The notes below the pieces were generated by a model. It did no database searches and was not told the DNA's origin. It worked only from the letters and a program-made list of their open reading frames with translations. A stretch of 64,000 nt of DNA from Porphyridium purpureum (taxonomy: Eukaryota; Rhodophyta; Bangiophyceae; Porphyridiales; Porphyridiaceae): NCBI GenBank assembly GCA_008690995.1, contig VRMN01000003.1:1550001-1614000 (forward strand). Direction: 5' to 3'. Position 1 is the stretch's first letter; every line of letters begins with the position of its first letter. The position numbers and the translations under genes are program-made. Positions 1-8,864 of the stretch are shown piece by piece.

Positions 1-1565
1 GCCTTTTGCTCACCTACCCCCCGGTTGCCACCCTCAGAGCTTTTCTTCGCATGTGTGTCCACCGGTGCACCCACAGACGCACGTCGTGGTCCAGATGACT
101 CAGTGTCACGCATGTTACGGAGCTCCGCACGAGCGCGCGTGCGTTGCTCCGTATCCACTGAATATCTGCCCTGCACCCTCGTTCCATTGCTTTCTTCATT
201 TTTTGTCCCACTTTCTCTGCTTTTCGGGTGACGATGGTGGTCCTCAGTGAACAAACTGTCAAAAATGGAATCGTCTGGAGTTTTCGATGGAGCGCGAGAA
301 TGCCCTCGCGATCTTTTGGATGGCGACCTCTGTGAGGCACTGGAACGGCCGCTTACTGGACTTCGCGTAGGAGCCGTCGGCACTTTTTCCGAATTTTCGG
401 GATCCTCATGACTTCCTCCTTTCTCCTGAGGGGCAGGTTCCACTGGCTGCGACATAAGGTTCATGTTCGATAACTTTGCCACTTCATCGAGCATTTCTGA
501 ATCCTCGTCATTGCCGTCGCTATCGCCTTTAGCGCCGCCTCCATTCGCCTTGGCAGTCACTTCCTGGTCCCCGTGCTTCTCACCAGAGGCTGGGTTACCT
601 TTGCTCAAACGACGGTCATATTCGACATCAACCGGGAAAAGAGTGAAGGAGTACCCATCATCAAAGTAGGTCTCTGGATCTGAGATCAGCAGCACAAATG
701 ATTTGCGAATTTTCAAATACAGCAATGTGATGCTCGAAATCGCGGCAAGATCGATGCACACACGCAGCCAAAAGTCATACCAGTTCTGCACGTTCGAGCT
801 CACGTTACCGACATCAAAGAGCCATCGGCGCAAGGAATCAAATCCCACGAATACGAGACAGGAAAGCCAGTGAGTCCAGTGGATTTCGACAATTTCGACG
901 AAAACGTGCGCCTTCACCTTTCGCAAAAAGCGGGAGAAGGCAAAGTTTTCTGGTAGCTTGCGGAAGAAGATAAACTGGAAACGGATGTCGTGGAACGACA
1001 TAATTTCAGCAAGTTTGCGGTGTCTTCTTATCTTCGACAGCTTTCCCTCGGCCCACAGGAAGTGCCTCCATAACCAGCTGTCCTTTGACTTGCGCTTGTC
1101 GTCATAAAGATCATACTCGACTCGCATGTCCTCGTACTCCTTGTACTCGATGTGTTCCATCTTAATCCACGTGGAGGACAACTTGAGCGACATGTACGCC
1201 GACGTGATGACCGAGACGCTGAAAAAGACCGCGAGCATGAACAAGAGCACGTGCGCTGCCTCAAACGCTAGCAGCACGTCCGGCGCCAAGTGGACCTGCG
1301 ACTCAACGACGAGCACAACCAGCGCAATGCAGCCCAGAATCATCAGCTCACGGTACAGCACCTTGAGAATGATCTGAATATACTTATGCTTCTCGTACGC
1401 CCATCGCTCCAGCGCACTCAGCATGAACGTCACGAGCACGTTGAACAGAATGATGGCCAGCCCAAGCAGCTCTGTGAGAAGCACAGACAAGTTATAGTCC
1501 GTGTCGCCCTCCCCGCCGCCAGCCCTCCACACCTGATACCCAGGCCATTGCCCCACGTCCCACAT
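1..1565 (-). CDS. MLO-like polytopic membrane protein (3' end outside window)
   Basis: Reading the minus strand from the ATG at 1565 gives a frame with no stop down to base 1, at least 521 residues. The N-terminal half has hydrophobic segments. The first is followed by ALERWAYEKHK...YRELMILGCIALV, which follows the MLO signature (LER..HK...ALxKIxxELMLLGFISLLL). Next come an H-containing segment (AAHVLLFMLAVFF), a charged loop with WIKMEH, and FRFQFIFFRK...HW.HWLSCL, in the layout MLO proteins show between helices 3 and 5. I see about five helices, whereas plant MLOs have seven. From about residue 300 on it is low-complexity, acidic and Ser-rich, presumably a cytosolic tail. MLOs are plasma-membrane calcium-linked proteins. 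The last bases on this strand contain GTAGGTGAGC, which could be a splice donor. Divergent from CHMP7. The family call is from motif recognition only. Confidence 0.6.
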   Translation of the reverse strand, partial: MWDVGQWPGYQVWRAGGGEGDTDYNLSVLLTELLGLAIILFNVLVTFMLSALERWAYEKHKYIQIILKVLYRELMILGCIALVVLVVESQVHLAPDVLLAFEAAHVLLFMLAVFFSVSVITSAYMSLKLSSTWIKMEHIEYKEYEDMRVEYDLYDDKRKSKDSWLWRHFLWAEGKLSKIRRHRKLAEIMSFHDIRFQFIFFRKLPENFAFSRFLRKVKAHVFVEIVEIHWTHWLSCLVFVGFDSLRRWLFDVGNVSSNVQNWYDFWLRVCIDLAAISSITLLYLKIRKSFVLLISDPETYFDDGYSFTLFPVDVEYDRRLSKGNPASGEKHGDQEVTAKANGGGAKGDSDGNDEDSEMLDEVAKLSNMNLMSQPVEPAPQEKGGSHEDPENSEKVPTAPTRSPVSGRSSASQRSPSKRSRGHSRAPSKTPDDSIFDSLFTEDHHRHPKSRESGTKNEESNGTRVQGRYSVDTEQRTRARAELRNMRDTESSGPRRASVGAPVDTHAKKSSEGGNRGVGEQK

Positions 1566-1723
1566 CTTCACGTTACCGCTCCACGCGCCTCGGCCACCAC
1601 CCTTCCATCTTCTCTCCTTCCTCTGTCTCCCCCCCTCGCTCTATCTCTCTGTCTCTCCCCCGTCGCAGTGTGTTCTGTTCTACACTTCCAGCGTACGATT
1701 CTGGTTCGCCGCGTACACTTGAA

Positions 1724-1730
1724 TATAAAA
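1724..1730 (+). promoter_or_regulatory. TATA box upstream of CHMP7
   Basis: TATAAAA lies 205 bases upstream of the CHMP7 ATG, inside the MLO/CHMP7 divergent spacer. Spacing would allow a leader of about 175 bases containing the G-rich tract. Inferred from sequence only. Confidence 0.35.
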
Positions 1731-1845
1731 GCCGCTACAATTCTTTTAGAACGAGGCTGCCGCAGTTTAGTTTGAAGCGCCGAATCCGTGTACAGTACTG
1801 AACCGCCTTGGACTTTAATAAGGTACAGCGGAGGAACTGATATGG

Positions 1846-1880
1846 AGGCGGGGTGGGGGAAGGGGTGGGGGAAGGCGGGG
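1846..1880 (+). promoter_or_regulatory. G-quadruplex-forming tract in CHMP7 leader
   Basis: Five runs of four or five G separated by loops of one to three bases lie on the coding strand 55 to 90 bases upstream of the CHMP7 ATG. This meets the usual G4 sequence rule. The frame is also open through it from a GTG at 1788, giving a Gly/Trp/Val-rich stretch, which I regard as untranslated leader. Confidence 0.5.
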
Positions 1881-1934
1881 TTTGTGGGAGTAGCGTGGGT
1901 TGGGGTGGGTGTTGGAGTGGGAGTCGGCAGGGGG

Positions 1935-3371
1935 ATGTCGGCGATGAATGACATGATGTGGAACGCGGCGTTGCCGCCGGAGCGCGAGGTCGATGAGATG
2001 CTGTACGACTCGGTGCACGCGTTCTTTGAGAAGCGCGTGCTGGAGAGCTGCGTGCGAAAGCACGGCCGGCTGGTGTGGAGTCCCGCGCAGATGTTTGGCC
2101 GCGACGAGCTGCAGCGCCACGGCCGCCCGCCCGCATGCTTTCAGGATGTGCTCCAGCGCATGTTTCGTGACGGGCTGATTGTGCCTCTCCACGCGCTCCC
2201 GACGGCAGAGGCTCTCGCGCAAGGCGCGTCGCACGCGTCGGCGCCCAAGTCAACAGAGTCGGCACCGTGGATTACACGACTGTATCGGGGCATTGCCGGC
2301 TACTTTATGGCATCCGCGCCAGCGGTCCCGCTTTTTGATCCGGCAGATACAGAGTCGCAGTTTGTGATGCCGATGGCCGTCAAGGCGAGAAGCAGCGAGC
2401 TGTTTGATCGTGTTCTACACCATGTCGACAGGCACCACTTGTTTGGTGAGCGCATTGCGTGTCTGTGGACATTGCATGCAATTGCTGGCGAGTTTTGTGA
2501 TTCTAACATCACCGAGTGTTCGCTTTTGGTGGGCAGGCTGGCAAAGGACGGACAATGCAGGGTGTTCAGACATACGACAAGCGTGTGCGCGGACGACGAC
2601 CCCACGCAAGATCTGATTGGAGTGCGCTTTCTCGGTAAGGATGCGAGTCTGTTGAGCATAGCGCTTGCGAGTGATTCTGAACTTTTGGCTCTGATTTCGG
2701 CTCGCGATAACCTTCGTCAAAAGTGCGACGTCTACCAGGGCCGGATCTCTTCACTGAGGCAACAGGCGAGCAACGCTCTGAAGGACCCGGGGCACGTCTC
2801 CGAGGAAGCGCGCCGAGCAGCAGCTAAGCGATGCATTGTCCAGAAACAAGAGCTCGAAAGGCATCACGAACGCTTCTTCAAGGCTCTGTGCAACGTGGAT
2901 AAAATTCTCTACTCAATCGATATGGCTGACTCCAACGCGCAAGTGATGGGCGCACTGCGTGTGGGTGAGTCAGCGCTCGCGCAGATCAATTCAGAGGTGG
3001 ATGTATCAGAAGTAGATGACATGATGCTGGATTTGGAGGAGCAACTACAAAAGGTTGCCATAATCGGCGACGCGCTCGCTGCGCCCGGGCCAGACACGGC
3101 GCAGATTTCGAACGACGACTTGGACAAGGAGCTTGACGCTTTGATGTTTGGGACGGCTCCGGCATCAGGACCGACCGGTGGGCTCGGGATTGCGCAAGAC
3201 CAAGCAGGTGCCTCAGTTCCGGCAAAGGAGGTACCAGCTGCACTGCTAGAGGTATCGCCGGAGCCTGTACTCTCAAATTCATCAGACGGTGGTGACGGAG
3301 TGCTGAAGCCTTCCGGGAAGACTGTCGATAAGAGCAAAGAACGGCCTAGTGCGCTGGCACGAGCGAGCTGA
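1935..3371 (+). CDS. CHMP7: ESCRT-III-related CHMP7 protein
   Basis: 478 residues from the ATG at 1935. CHMP7 recruits ESCRT-III to the nuclear envelope and endosomes for membrane scission and sealing. The N-terminal ~220 residues show the helical, winged-helix-like region of CHMP7 (VDEMLYDSVHAFFEKRVLE..., LVWSPAQMFGR). The C-terminal half has the charged ESCRT-III helices: RISSLRQQASNALK, AAKRCIVQKQELERHHERFFKALCNVD, then MGALRVGESALAQIN and a short acidic DDLDKELDALMFG that resembles a MIM-type helix. Length fits the family (human CHMP7 is 453 aa). An in-frame GTG at 1788 would add 49 Gly/Trp-rich residues unlike any CHMP7, so I chose the first ATG that precedes the conserved region. Confidence 0.85.
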   Translation: MSAMNDMMWNAALPPEREVDEMLYDSVHAFFEKRVLESCVRKHGRLVWSPAQMFGRDELQRHGRPPACFQDVLQRMFRDGLIVPLHALPTAEALAQGASHASAPKSTESAPWITRLYRGIAGYFMASAPAVPLFDPADTESQFVMPMAVKARSSELFDRVLHHVDRHHLFGERIACLWTLHAIAGEFCDSNITECSLLVGRLAKDGQCRVFRHTTSVCADDDPTQDLIGVRFLGKDASLLSIALASDSELLALISARDNLRQKCDVYQGRISSLRQQASNALKDPGHVSEEARRAAAKRCIVQKQELERHHERFFKALCNVDKILYSIDMADSNAQVMGALRVGESALAQINSEVDVSEVDDMMLDLEEQLQKVAIIGDALAAPGPDTAQISNDDLDKELDALMFGTAPASGPTGGLGIAQDQAGASVPAKEVPAALLEVSPEPVLSNSSDGGDGVLKPSGKTVDKSKERPSALARAS

Positions 3372-3550
3372 CGGAAAAAAGGGCATTCAATATTTATGTA
3401 GATATGTTATGTGAATTAGATTGGCTTCTTTGTTCTGTTGCATCCAAATTGCTCAAGGTGCTTGACTGCCATGGACTTTCGCACAGTCCACGAACAGAGC
3501 CGACTCCGTTCCAAAGTGGTTCGGCACCAAGGCCAGTTTGCCTGTTGCTA

Positions 3551-3820
3551 TTAAACACTGCTGGTTGTTCTGGACGCCATGCGCTGCAAAAGCACGCGCT
3601 CCGCCGACTGCCTGTTCTGAACATCGGTCCTGCGGGTGTCCTTCCGGCTTTCCCTCGTACGTGATCGGCCTACTCTAGTCGACGAATCGCGCACGAGTTG
3701 GTCCTCGGCTCCCTGCTGTTCCTGTCGATGCGCAACCTCGAGGGCTTCCATCTCGGCGTCCAGTTTCGACATTAAACTCGCGTAGAGTGGCTCCATCTTC
3801 TTCTGCGGCGAACTTCTCAT
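3551..3820 (-). CDS. Small basic protein, paralog A
   Basis: 89 residues from MRSSPQKKMEPLYASL to the end RMASRTTSSV. More than half of the aligned residues are identical to the protein at 5360-5638, which lies head-to-head with it; the best conserved parts are RDSxTRVGRSRTRExRK and RQSAERxLxxRMASRTTS. Composition is rich in Arg, Ser and Glu, with no signal peptide or membrane segment. I do not recognise the family. The start matches the paralog's start. Upstream on this strand CTATAAAG at 4039-4032 may be its TATA box. The paired conservation, including the ends, argues that it is a real gene. Confidence 0.6.
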   Translation of the reverse strand: MRSSPQKKMEPLYASLMSKLDAEMEALEVAHRQEQQGAEDQLVRDSSTRVGRSRTRESRKDTRRTDVQNRQSAERVLLQRMASRTTSSV

Positions 3821-3966
3821 CGTTGGCTTTCTCGTGTCGAGTGTTTGTGTTTTCTGCTGTTTTGAGTCCGTCTTGTCCGTCAACAAACCAACGTGCAATG
3901 GTTCTAATGTTTGGCCCACTCTCTCCTATGGCGTTCTTATAGGTCACTCTCTACCTTGCTGTGCTT

Positions 3967-3993
3967 TCTCTCTCTATCTATCTCTCTCTCTCT
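3967..3993. repeat. TC/TA microsatellite
   Basis: An almost pure pyrimidine tract of TCTCTATC units. On the minus strand it reads AGAGATAGA and falls in the presumptive leader of paralog A. Confidence 0.8.
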
Positions 3994-4031
3994 GCACCTC
4001 AGCTGCCATGGGTCGGTGGTCTAGCGCTGAT

Positions 4032-4039
4032 CTTTATAG
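4032..4039 (-). promoter_or_regulatory. TATA box of small paralog A
   Basis: CTATAAAG on the minus strand, about 210 bases upstream of the paralog A ATG. The same octamer precedes other small genes in this window (see 37340). Confidence 0.4.
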
Positions 4040-4558
4040 GGTTGCTGCACTCTTTTTGAAATCGTGGCCGTTGAAGTCGAATGCCAAGACACGGACGAAG
4101 ACAGCAGGTGGACAGCATGGTTTAAAACCCAAGGGGACGCGCGACAGGAGCCAGCCAAGTGGCAGAGTCGACTTACATTTCACAATCTTACGTCAAAGGG
4201 ACACGGATCCGAAATATGCTCGTTGCGGAAACGGCCAGCGCAGGAGGTCAAAGTCATGCAGCCGCCGCGCGCACACGCGTACACGCTGACACGCTGACAC
4301 GCGTCCGACCATGCAAACCCTGGCGTCCCCGTTCCAGTCTGGACAACGCGCCAGGGACGCGTGCGCGATTCGAAACCGGAGCCAGCTTTTCAACGACGTT
4401 GCAAACGTGTTCGCCCGCGAGTCCACCACTACTGCGAAATCCACAGCGTTGGCGGGTTATTGTGTATACCCAGCGCATCTCCACGGCCGCTTGTCTGGCC
4501 ATGTGCGGTTGAGCCGCCAGCGCAAAGGTCCATCCCGCACTTCCACATGCGTGCTGGC

Positions 4559-4581
4559 GCCACACACACGCACACACACAC
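4559..4581. repeat. AC dinucleotide microsatellite
   Basis: About ten AC units with one CG interruption. Confidence 0.8.
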
Positions 4582-4658
4582 CCGCCGAGCCGCCGCGCTG
4601 CTGATTCGGACCACGTCTGACCGCGAACACCAGCCGCAGCCCCCACCTCCCACTCCCC

Positions 4659-4719
4659 ACTGTACTTCACATCCTACAAGTACAGTTGGATGTTCAGTCA
4701 CCATGCCAACAAGTACAGC
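4659..4719. promoter_or_regulatory. GTACAG motif cluster
   Basis: ACTGTACTT at 4659, AAGTACAGTT at 4678 and AAGTACAGC at 4711 lie within 61 bases. The same core recurs in other intergenic spacers here (1790, 9796-9896, 35163-35263, 58049-58085). Confidence 0.35.
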
Positions 4720-5175
4720 ACGGCGGGTGGACAACACCGCACGCCAAAACCACTAAAAGGCGATGAAACCCCTTCGCAATTCGAATATTCCGTGCGCTGA
4801 TGGCGCGTGGTGAGCAAAGATTGAAACCGCGTCGACCTATAAAGAACACGCCAATTTTGTATGTGCTCTGCGGTTGATGTCCGCTGACGTGGCGAGCGTG
4901 TTTCTATTTTTGGAAGTGGGCAGCCGCGTGTGCGTGTAATCAATCTGGAAAACTCGCACGCGTGTCCATTCACCGTTGGGATCGTGTGTGTGGGTTTATG
5001 GTGAGGCTCGTGAAGGGTTGGATGACGCGTGCGTGTGCGCCGCTGATGACTCATGGTGGGCGTGGACGCGTGTCTGTGTGTGTGTGTCGGGCAGGCAATG
5101 TGGAGTGCGGAAACGGACAGCATGTCCTTTTGCATTCGAGTGATTCCTACACTTGGGTGTGGCGCAAGACGCGAG

Positions 5176-5182
5176 TATAAAG
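5176..5182 (+). promoter_or_regulatory. TATA box of small paralog B
   Basis: TATAAAG lies 184 bases upstream of the ATG at 5360, similar to the distance seen for paralog A on the other strand. Confidence 0.4.
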
Positions 5183-5359
5183 AGGCCGTGCGGAACGTGC
5201 GTTCCATCACCGGCGGTGTCTTGACCGATGAAGAAGCGCCGCCACCGCCGCCTGTCGTGAGGTAAGAAAGAGGCAGGCGTATGAAGCACAGTAATCGTAT
5301 TGAAAGGCGTATTCCAACACTCGAGCCCGTGCAGTTGTAGCAGCGAGTCGACGTCCGCA

Positions 5360-5638
5360 ATGGTCAAGTCGCAGCAGGCGAAAATGGAATCGCTCTACCA
5401 GGCCTTGGCCTCGAAATTGGAAGCCGAGGGCGGGCCGCTCGAGGCATCACAACCTCACGGAAAGGAGAGCGTCGGCACTGGCCTTCTTCGTGACTCAACT
5501 ACGCGTGTAGGGCGGTCGAGGACGCGGGAACGCCGAAAGGGCTCCGAAAAAACGGACGGAAAGAGCAGGCAGTCTGCTGAACGTATTTTAATTGAACGAA
5601 TGGCGTCAAGGACAACGAGCCAACAAAGTTTACAATAG
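5360..5638 (+). CDS. Small basic protein, paralog B
   Basis: 92 residues, MVKSQQAKMESLYQALASK through RMASRTTSQQSLQ. It is the head-to-head paralog of 3551-3820. Both share an N-terminal KM-E-LY--L-SKL-AE helix, a central basic TRVGRSRTRE block and a C-terminal RQSAER block. No known domain is recognised and no targeting signal is obvious. The frame is open further upstream to 5300 but without an ATG, so the conserved ATG is used. A GTAAG donor at 5262 and possible AG acceptors before 5350 suggest a leader intron; this is not proven. Confidence 0.6.
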   Translation: MVKSQQAKMESLYQALASKLEAEGGPLEASQPHGKESVGTGLLRDSTTRVGRSRTRERRKGSEKTDGKSRQSAERILIERMASRTTSQQSLQ

Positions 5639-5820
5639 ATGGTTGTTTTACGGTTACTTACTCCCCTAGAAATGCGACATACAGTATACTAACAATTCAT
5701 TTTGGAGCGCATTCTTCTCGCAGACCATCTAGGGCACCGAGGTTGGATGCCCTGCTCGTTCGCAGGCCATCCTCACGAGGGGCGTGTTTGACCTATATGC
5801 ATGTGGCATTCGCCGCGGCC

Positions 5821-7155
5821 CTACCGCCGAAAGAAGCGCTTCTTTGTCGCCACAGACGGCGGCGGGAGCTTTTGCACTTTCATAAACTCCATCCGGTACT
5901 GCTCCTTTTCATAGTCAGCCATGGCGAGAGCAACCTTAACCTCCTTCAATTCGTGCACCAGGTCATGCAATTCCGGCTCGCGAGCGATCTGAAGATTGAG
6001 ATCTTTTGTGCGCCCCTGGAGCTCGGCGTTCTCCGCTCGAAGGTCGTCCATATTTCGCATACCTTGGGCACCTTCTTCGCGCTTCGCGTCACGAAGCGAC
6101 TGGTTTTGTTGTCGAAGCTCTTCATTTCGCTTTTCCAGGTACGCAATCCGTTTCATGACCTTTTCAGCACTGTCTTCTTGTCTCGTCTTCCCTGTGTTGC
6201 GCCTGCCCCGCGGCGAGGCAAGCAAAGTCATGAGATTTCTCCCGCTTTTGCCACTCACTGCCTCTGATCCTGCTTTCCCAGGCGGGCCATTGCCTCGCTC
6301 TGACGCAGTTCGCTTGAGCGAATCCGAGTCACGCCTAGGCGACATGGCCGCGGCCGACAGTGCCACGCCGGCAGACTTGCCCTTAAGCGAAGACTGCGAT
6401 TCCCGCTCGCCGTCATCGTCATCCAAGCCAAGATCTTTCAAATCATCCATATCACCGAAATCGTCGCCGCCCATTGAGGAGCCGGCGTATTCTGAAGCCG
6501 CGACGGATGTTGCGCTAGACATCGAACGCGAACCGAGCATGCCGCGCGGACTCATGGTCGTGTTGCGCTTGGCGTTGGGGCCTAGATTGATCGACGACTC
6601 GACATGCATGACAATAAGAGCACCATTCGACAATTTGGCGCCAAACTTTTTGCTGCCCGAGGGCTCGATTGCATAGTCCGCGAAATTAAGATGGATTTTG
6701 CCAATCGTCTTGCCGTCACTGTTTGTCTTGAGGGCCACTTTGTACTCTTTCTCCTCAAACGCCGCACCTTCCACATTGCGTGGCCGAAACAGCGTCGCGT
6801 CAAACCTGATAATCTCATCAAACACGACCTTGTTCGTTGAGCGATCTACCATTTGAGCCTTGCACGAAAATTCCTTCTCACCGCGGAAAATACCCACATA
6901 GACCGGCTCGTTGCATACCAGCCCTTCTACATGCAGTACTTTACAGTCAAATCTGAATCTGTGTACGGAATGCGTCGCTCTCGAAATGGCGCTGCTCCCC
7001 TTCCGTGCTTTAGAGCTCATCATTCGTATGAAGCCGACCTTTGACTTTTGGCGGCCCAATTCGCCATTTTCCGGTCCGTCATCCGCCAGAGAAGCATCGG
7101 CTGCTCCGCCGCGCGGCGTGCGCAGCGACGAAAGCCGCTTCGACAGTCGCGACAT
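5821..7155 (-). CDS. NT-C2 (EEIG1/EHBP1-type) domain protein with coiled coil
   Basis: 444 residues. Residues ~60-195 form an N-terminal C2-type domain: VHRFRFDCKVLHVEGLV, a beta-rich stretch with YVGIFRGEK, VVFDEIIRFDATLF, and GKTIGKIHLNFADYA. This is the pattern of the EEIG1/EHBP1 NT-C2 family, whose members bind membranes or scaffolds. The middle is Ser/Asp-rich and disordered. Residues ~325-430 form a coiled coil (KVMKRIAYLEKRNEELRQQ...ELHDLVHELKEVKVALA). Such proteins act at the plasma membrane, in endosomal traffic or in organelle positioning; the partner here is unknown. Start at ATG 7155 has a basic, Ser-rich leader typical for the family. Confidence 0.7.
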   Translation of the reverse strand: MSRLSKRLSSLRTPRGGAADASLADDGPENGELGRQKSKVGFIRMMSSKARKGSSAISRATHSVHRFRFDCKVLHVEGLVCNEPVYVGIFRGEKEFSCKAQMVDRSTNKVVFDEIIRFDATLFRPRNVEGAAFEEKEYKVALKTNSDGKTIGKIHLNFADYAIEPSGSKKFGAKLSNGALIVMHVESSINLGPNAKRNTTMSPRGMLGSRSMSSATSVAASEYAGSSMGGDDFGDMDDLKDLGLDDDDGERESQSSLKGKSAGVALSAAAMSPRRDSDSLKRTASERGNGPPGKAGSEAVSGKSGRNLMTLLASPRGRRNTGKTRQEDSAEKVMKRIAYLEKRNEELRQQNQSLRDAKREEGAQGMRNMDDLRAENAELQGRTKDLNLQIAREPELHDLVHELKEVKVALAMADYEKEQYRMEFMKVQKLPPPSVATKKRFFRR

Positions 7156-7824
7156 CCTCCTGTTGTAAACGTCACGCTCCCGAAGGACGTCGCTTCGCAG
7201 TGTCCCACCTGTCCCCGTTCGACAGCCACGCCCGAACCTGACGCGCTGTCTGCAAAAAATTTACGCAATCGCTTAACGGCGAACGCTTAATGGTTAACGG
7301 TTCAAACGAAACGAAGCTCGTGCATTTTCTTCAACCTGCACATGTGTCGCTGCCGGTAGGGGCTGAATGAGTCTTAGGAGAACATGTTGCCCCTCGATGC
7401 GGTCATAATCTGGTTATCCAACGTGCAACGTTGCCGGCAAGACATGGACTCCGGTATTACAACCGAGCCGGCCTAGATTCGCAAGCATGCGTCGATCATT
7501 GCCGAGATGGAGATATTGGCATCCACCGAGGCGATAAAAGGAACCGCAAACTTGCACGTCATGTGGCCATGAAAAGGACCCTCTCGACCGCGAAAAGTAC
7601 CAGGCAAGGTGAAGCTGAGGCAGCGAGAGGTATGAACTTTGGAACTTTACGCATCACATCCCATCTCTGTGAGAATAAGCTAAGCCTCAAAATCATTTCA
7701 ACGTACTAGACCACCTTTGGCAAGAATGCCATGTGATCCTTACGCGCGCTCTCTCACGCGCTCATCGCATCAAGTAAATGTCGGCTGCCGTGAACAACGC
7801 TTCCCGCGTCCACACGGGAAGTGG
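7156..7824. other. Spacer with TTAACGG cluster
   Basis: Divergent spacer between the NT-C2 gene and the Oca-like gene. CTTAACGG, CTTAATGG and GTTAACGG lie at 7271-7300, followed by GGTTCAAACG. Otherwise I see nothing I can support; open frames across it start with TTG or GTG. Confidence 0.4.
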
Positions 7825-7917
7825 ATGTTTCCCGAGTCTCTTTTTGTGAAGGGTAGTACTAAGGCAGCGACGCAATCCGGTGGAAGGGACGTCAAACGGG
7901 TTTGCGAAAGAGCGAGG

Positions 7918-8829
7918 ATGGTCATGGCGACTCCACGTGGTGGGATAGGTCCAAGTGCCCCGGAAAAGACTGTGGTGGGCTCGATGTCTTCGCTTCCGTC
8001 TCAGGCGCCGCAAAAGGAAATCCCAAAGGTCATCGCCCAGCTGGCGCCATCGGCGGGCTCGTCGTCAGCAGGGGCGGTATCTTCCGCAGCTTCTGCGTCG
8101 GCCTCTGTCGCAGACACAAGCGACTTGCTGGAAGAATCGTTCACGCCGCCTGAATACTTTGGCATTGTCGAGTGCGGTGTGTACCGCTCCAACCTGCCAA
8201 ACCCGATTTCGTTTCCGTTTATCAAGCTGCTAAAGATCAAGACCGTGTTGCTGCTGTCGGCCGATGTGCCTACGAAGCTTGTGCGCACATTCTTTGAGGA
8301 GAACTCGTTTACGGTGCATCACCTCGGCCTGGAGTCCAGCAAAGTCGACGCAGACAGCTGGAAACCGCTGTCGGATGAACTCGTCAAGGATGCTCTTGAG
8401 CTCGCGTTGGACGCACGCACGCACCCGGTCCTGCTGTGCGACGCGTCCGGGATGCATCAGATTGGGACCGTGATTGGGTGTCTACGCCGACTTCAGCTCT
8501 GGAGCCTGAACGCCGCTGTGAGCGAGTACAGGTCGTATGCGGGAGTCAAGACACGCTACCAGTACGAGCAGTTTATCGAGCTCTTCGACGTCGATCTCAT
8601 CACGCTGCCTCTTCATGTGCCCAAGTGGTTCAAGCAGTATTTGGAGATGGAGGAGGAGGAACTAGCGCAACTGCAGGAGATGCTGGCTGCGGGCTTGATG
8701 AAGCCGGGTTCGCTTGTGCTGCGCGACGACATTGACGTTCCGAAATATCGCAAGTATTACTACAGTGACTCCATTCCGCTCAACAGCGAAGAGCAGGTAC
8801 CAAAGCCGCGCATCCAGCAGCTTCCGTGA
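7918..8829 (+). CDS. Oca4/Siw14-type tyrosine phosphatase-like protein, probably inactive
   Basis: 303 residues from the ATG at 7918 (7924 and 7825 are alternatives). The N-terminus is Ala/Ser-rich. From YFGIVECGVYRSNLPNPISFPFIKLLKIKTVLLLS onward it matches the Oca1/Oca4/Siw14 atypical dual-specificity phosphatase family, with GCLRRLQLWSLNAAVSEY and the FIELFD element. Siw14 enzymes cleave inositol pyrophosphates using C-x5-R in HCNRGKHRTG. Here the aligned loop reads DASGMHQIG: catalytic Cys is Asp and catalytic Arg is Gln. It therefore resembles the non-catalytic Oca members and probably acts as a binding partner. The C-terminal ~90 residues (FKQYLEMEEEEL...) are specific to this protein. 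Its stop is only 36 bases from the convergent hemoglobin stop. Confidence 0.75.
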   Translation: MVMATPRGGIGPSAPEKTVVGSMSSLPSQAPQKEIPKVIAQLAPSAGSSSAGAVSSAASASASVADTSDLLEESFTPPEYFGIVECGVYRSNLPNPISFPFIKLLKIKTVLLLSADVPTKLVRTFFEENSFTVHHLGLESSKVDADSWKPLSDELVKDALELALDARTHPVLLCDASGMHQIGTVIGCLRRLQLWSLNAAVSEYRSYAGVKTRYQYEQFIELFDVDLITLPLHVPKWFKQYLEMEEEELAQLQEMLAAGLMKPGSLVLRDDIDVPKYRKYYYSDSIPLNSEEQVPKPRIQQLP

Positions 8830-8864
8830 AAACAGCGTCAATTATTTATAATATTTGAAGTGCC

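Larger units (their letters stand above)
3821..5359. other. 1.5-kb spacer between the two inverted small paralogs
   Basis: No gene is supported here. It holds a TC/TA microsatellite (3967-3993), an AC microsatellite (4559-4581), GTACAG/CTGTAC motifs at 4659-4719, and TATA-like CTATAAAG elements at 4032-4039 (minus) and 4838-4845 (plus) plus TATAAAG at 5176-5182 (plus). A consensus-like donor (GTAAGA) at 5262 could begin a 5'-UTR intron of the downstream gene. Many CACGCGT-like words occur. This is unusually long for a genome otherwise packed to tens of bases between genes. Confidence 0.5.

Noticed and set aside
1788-1934. N-terminal extension of CHMP7 beginning with GTG
   Set aside because: GTG is not a normal nuclear start and the Gly/Trp-rich residues have no counterpart in CHMP7; it is the G-rich leader.
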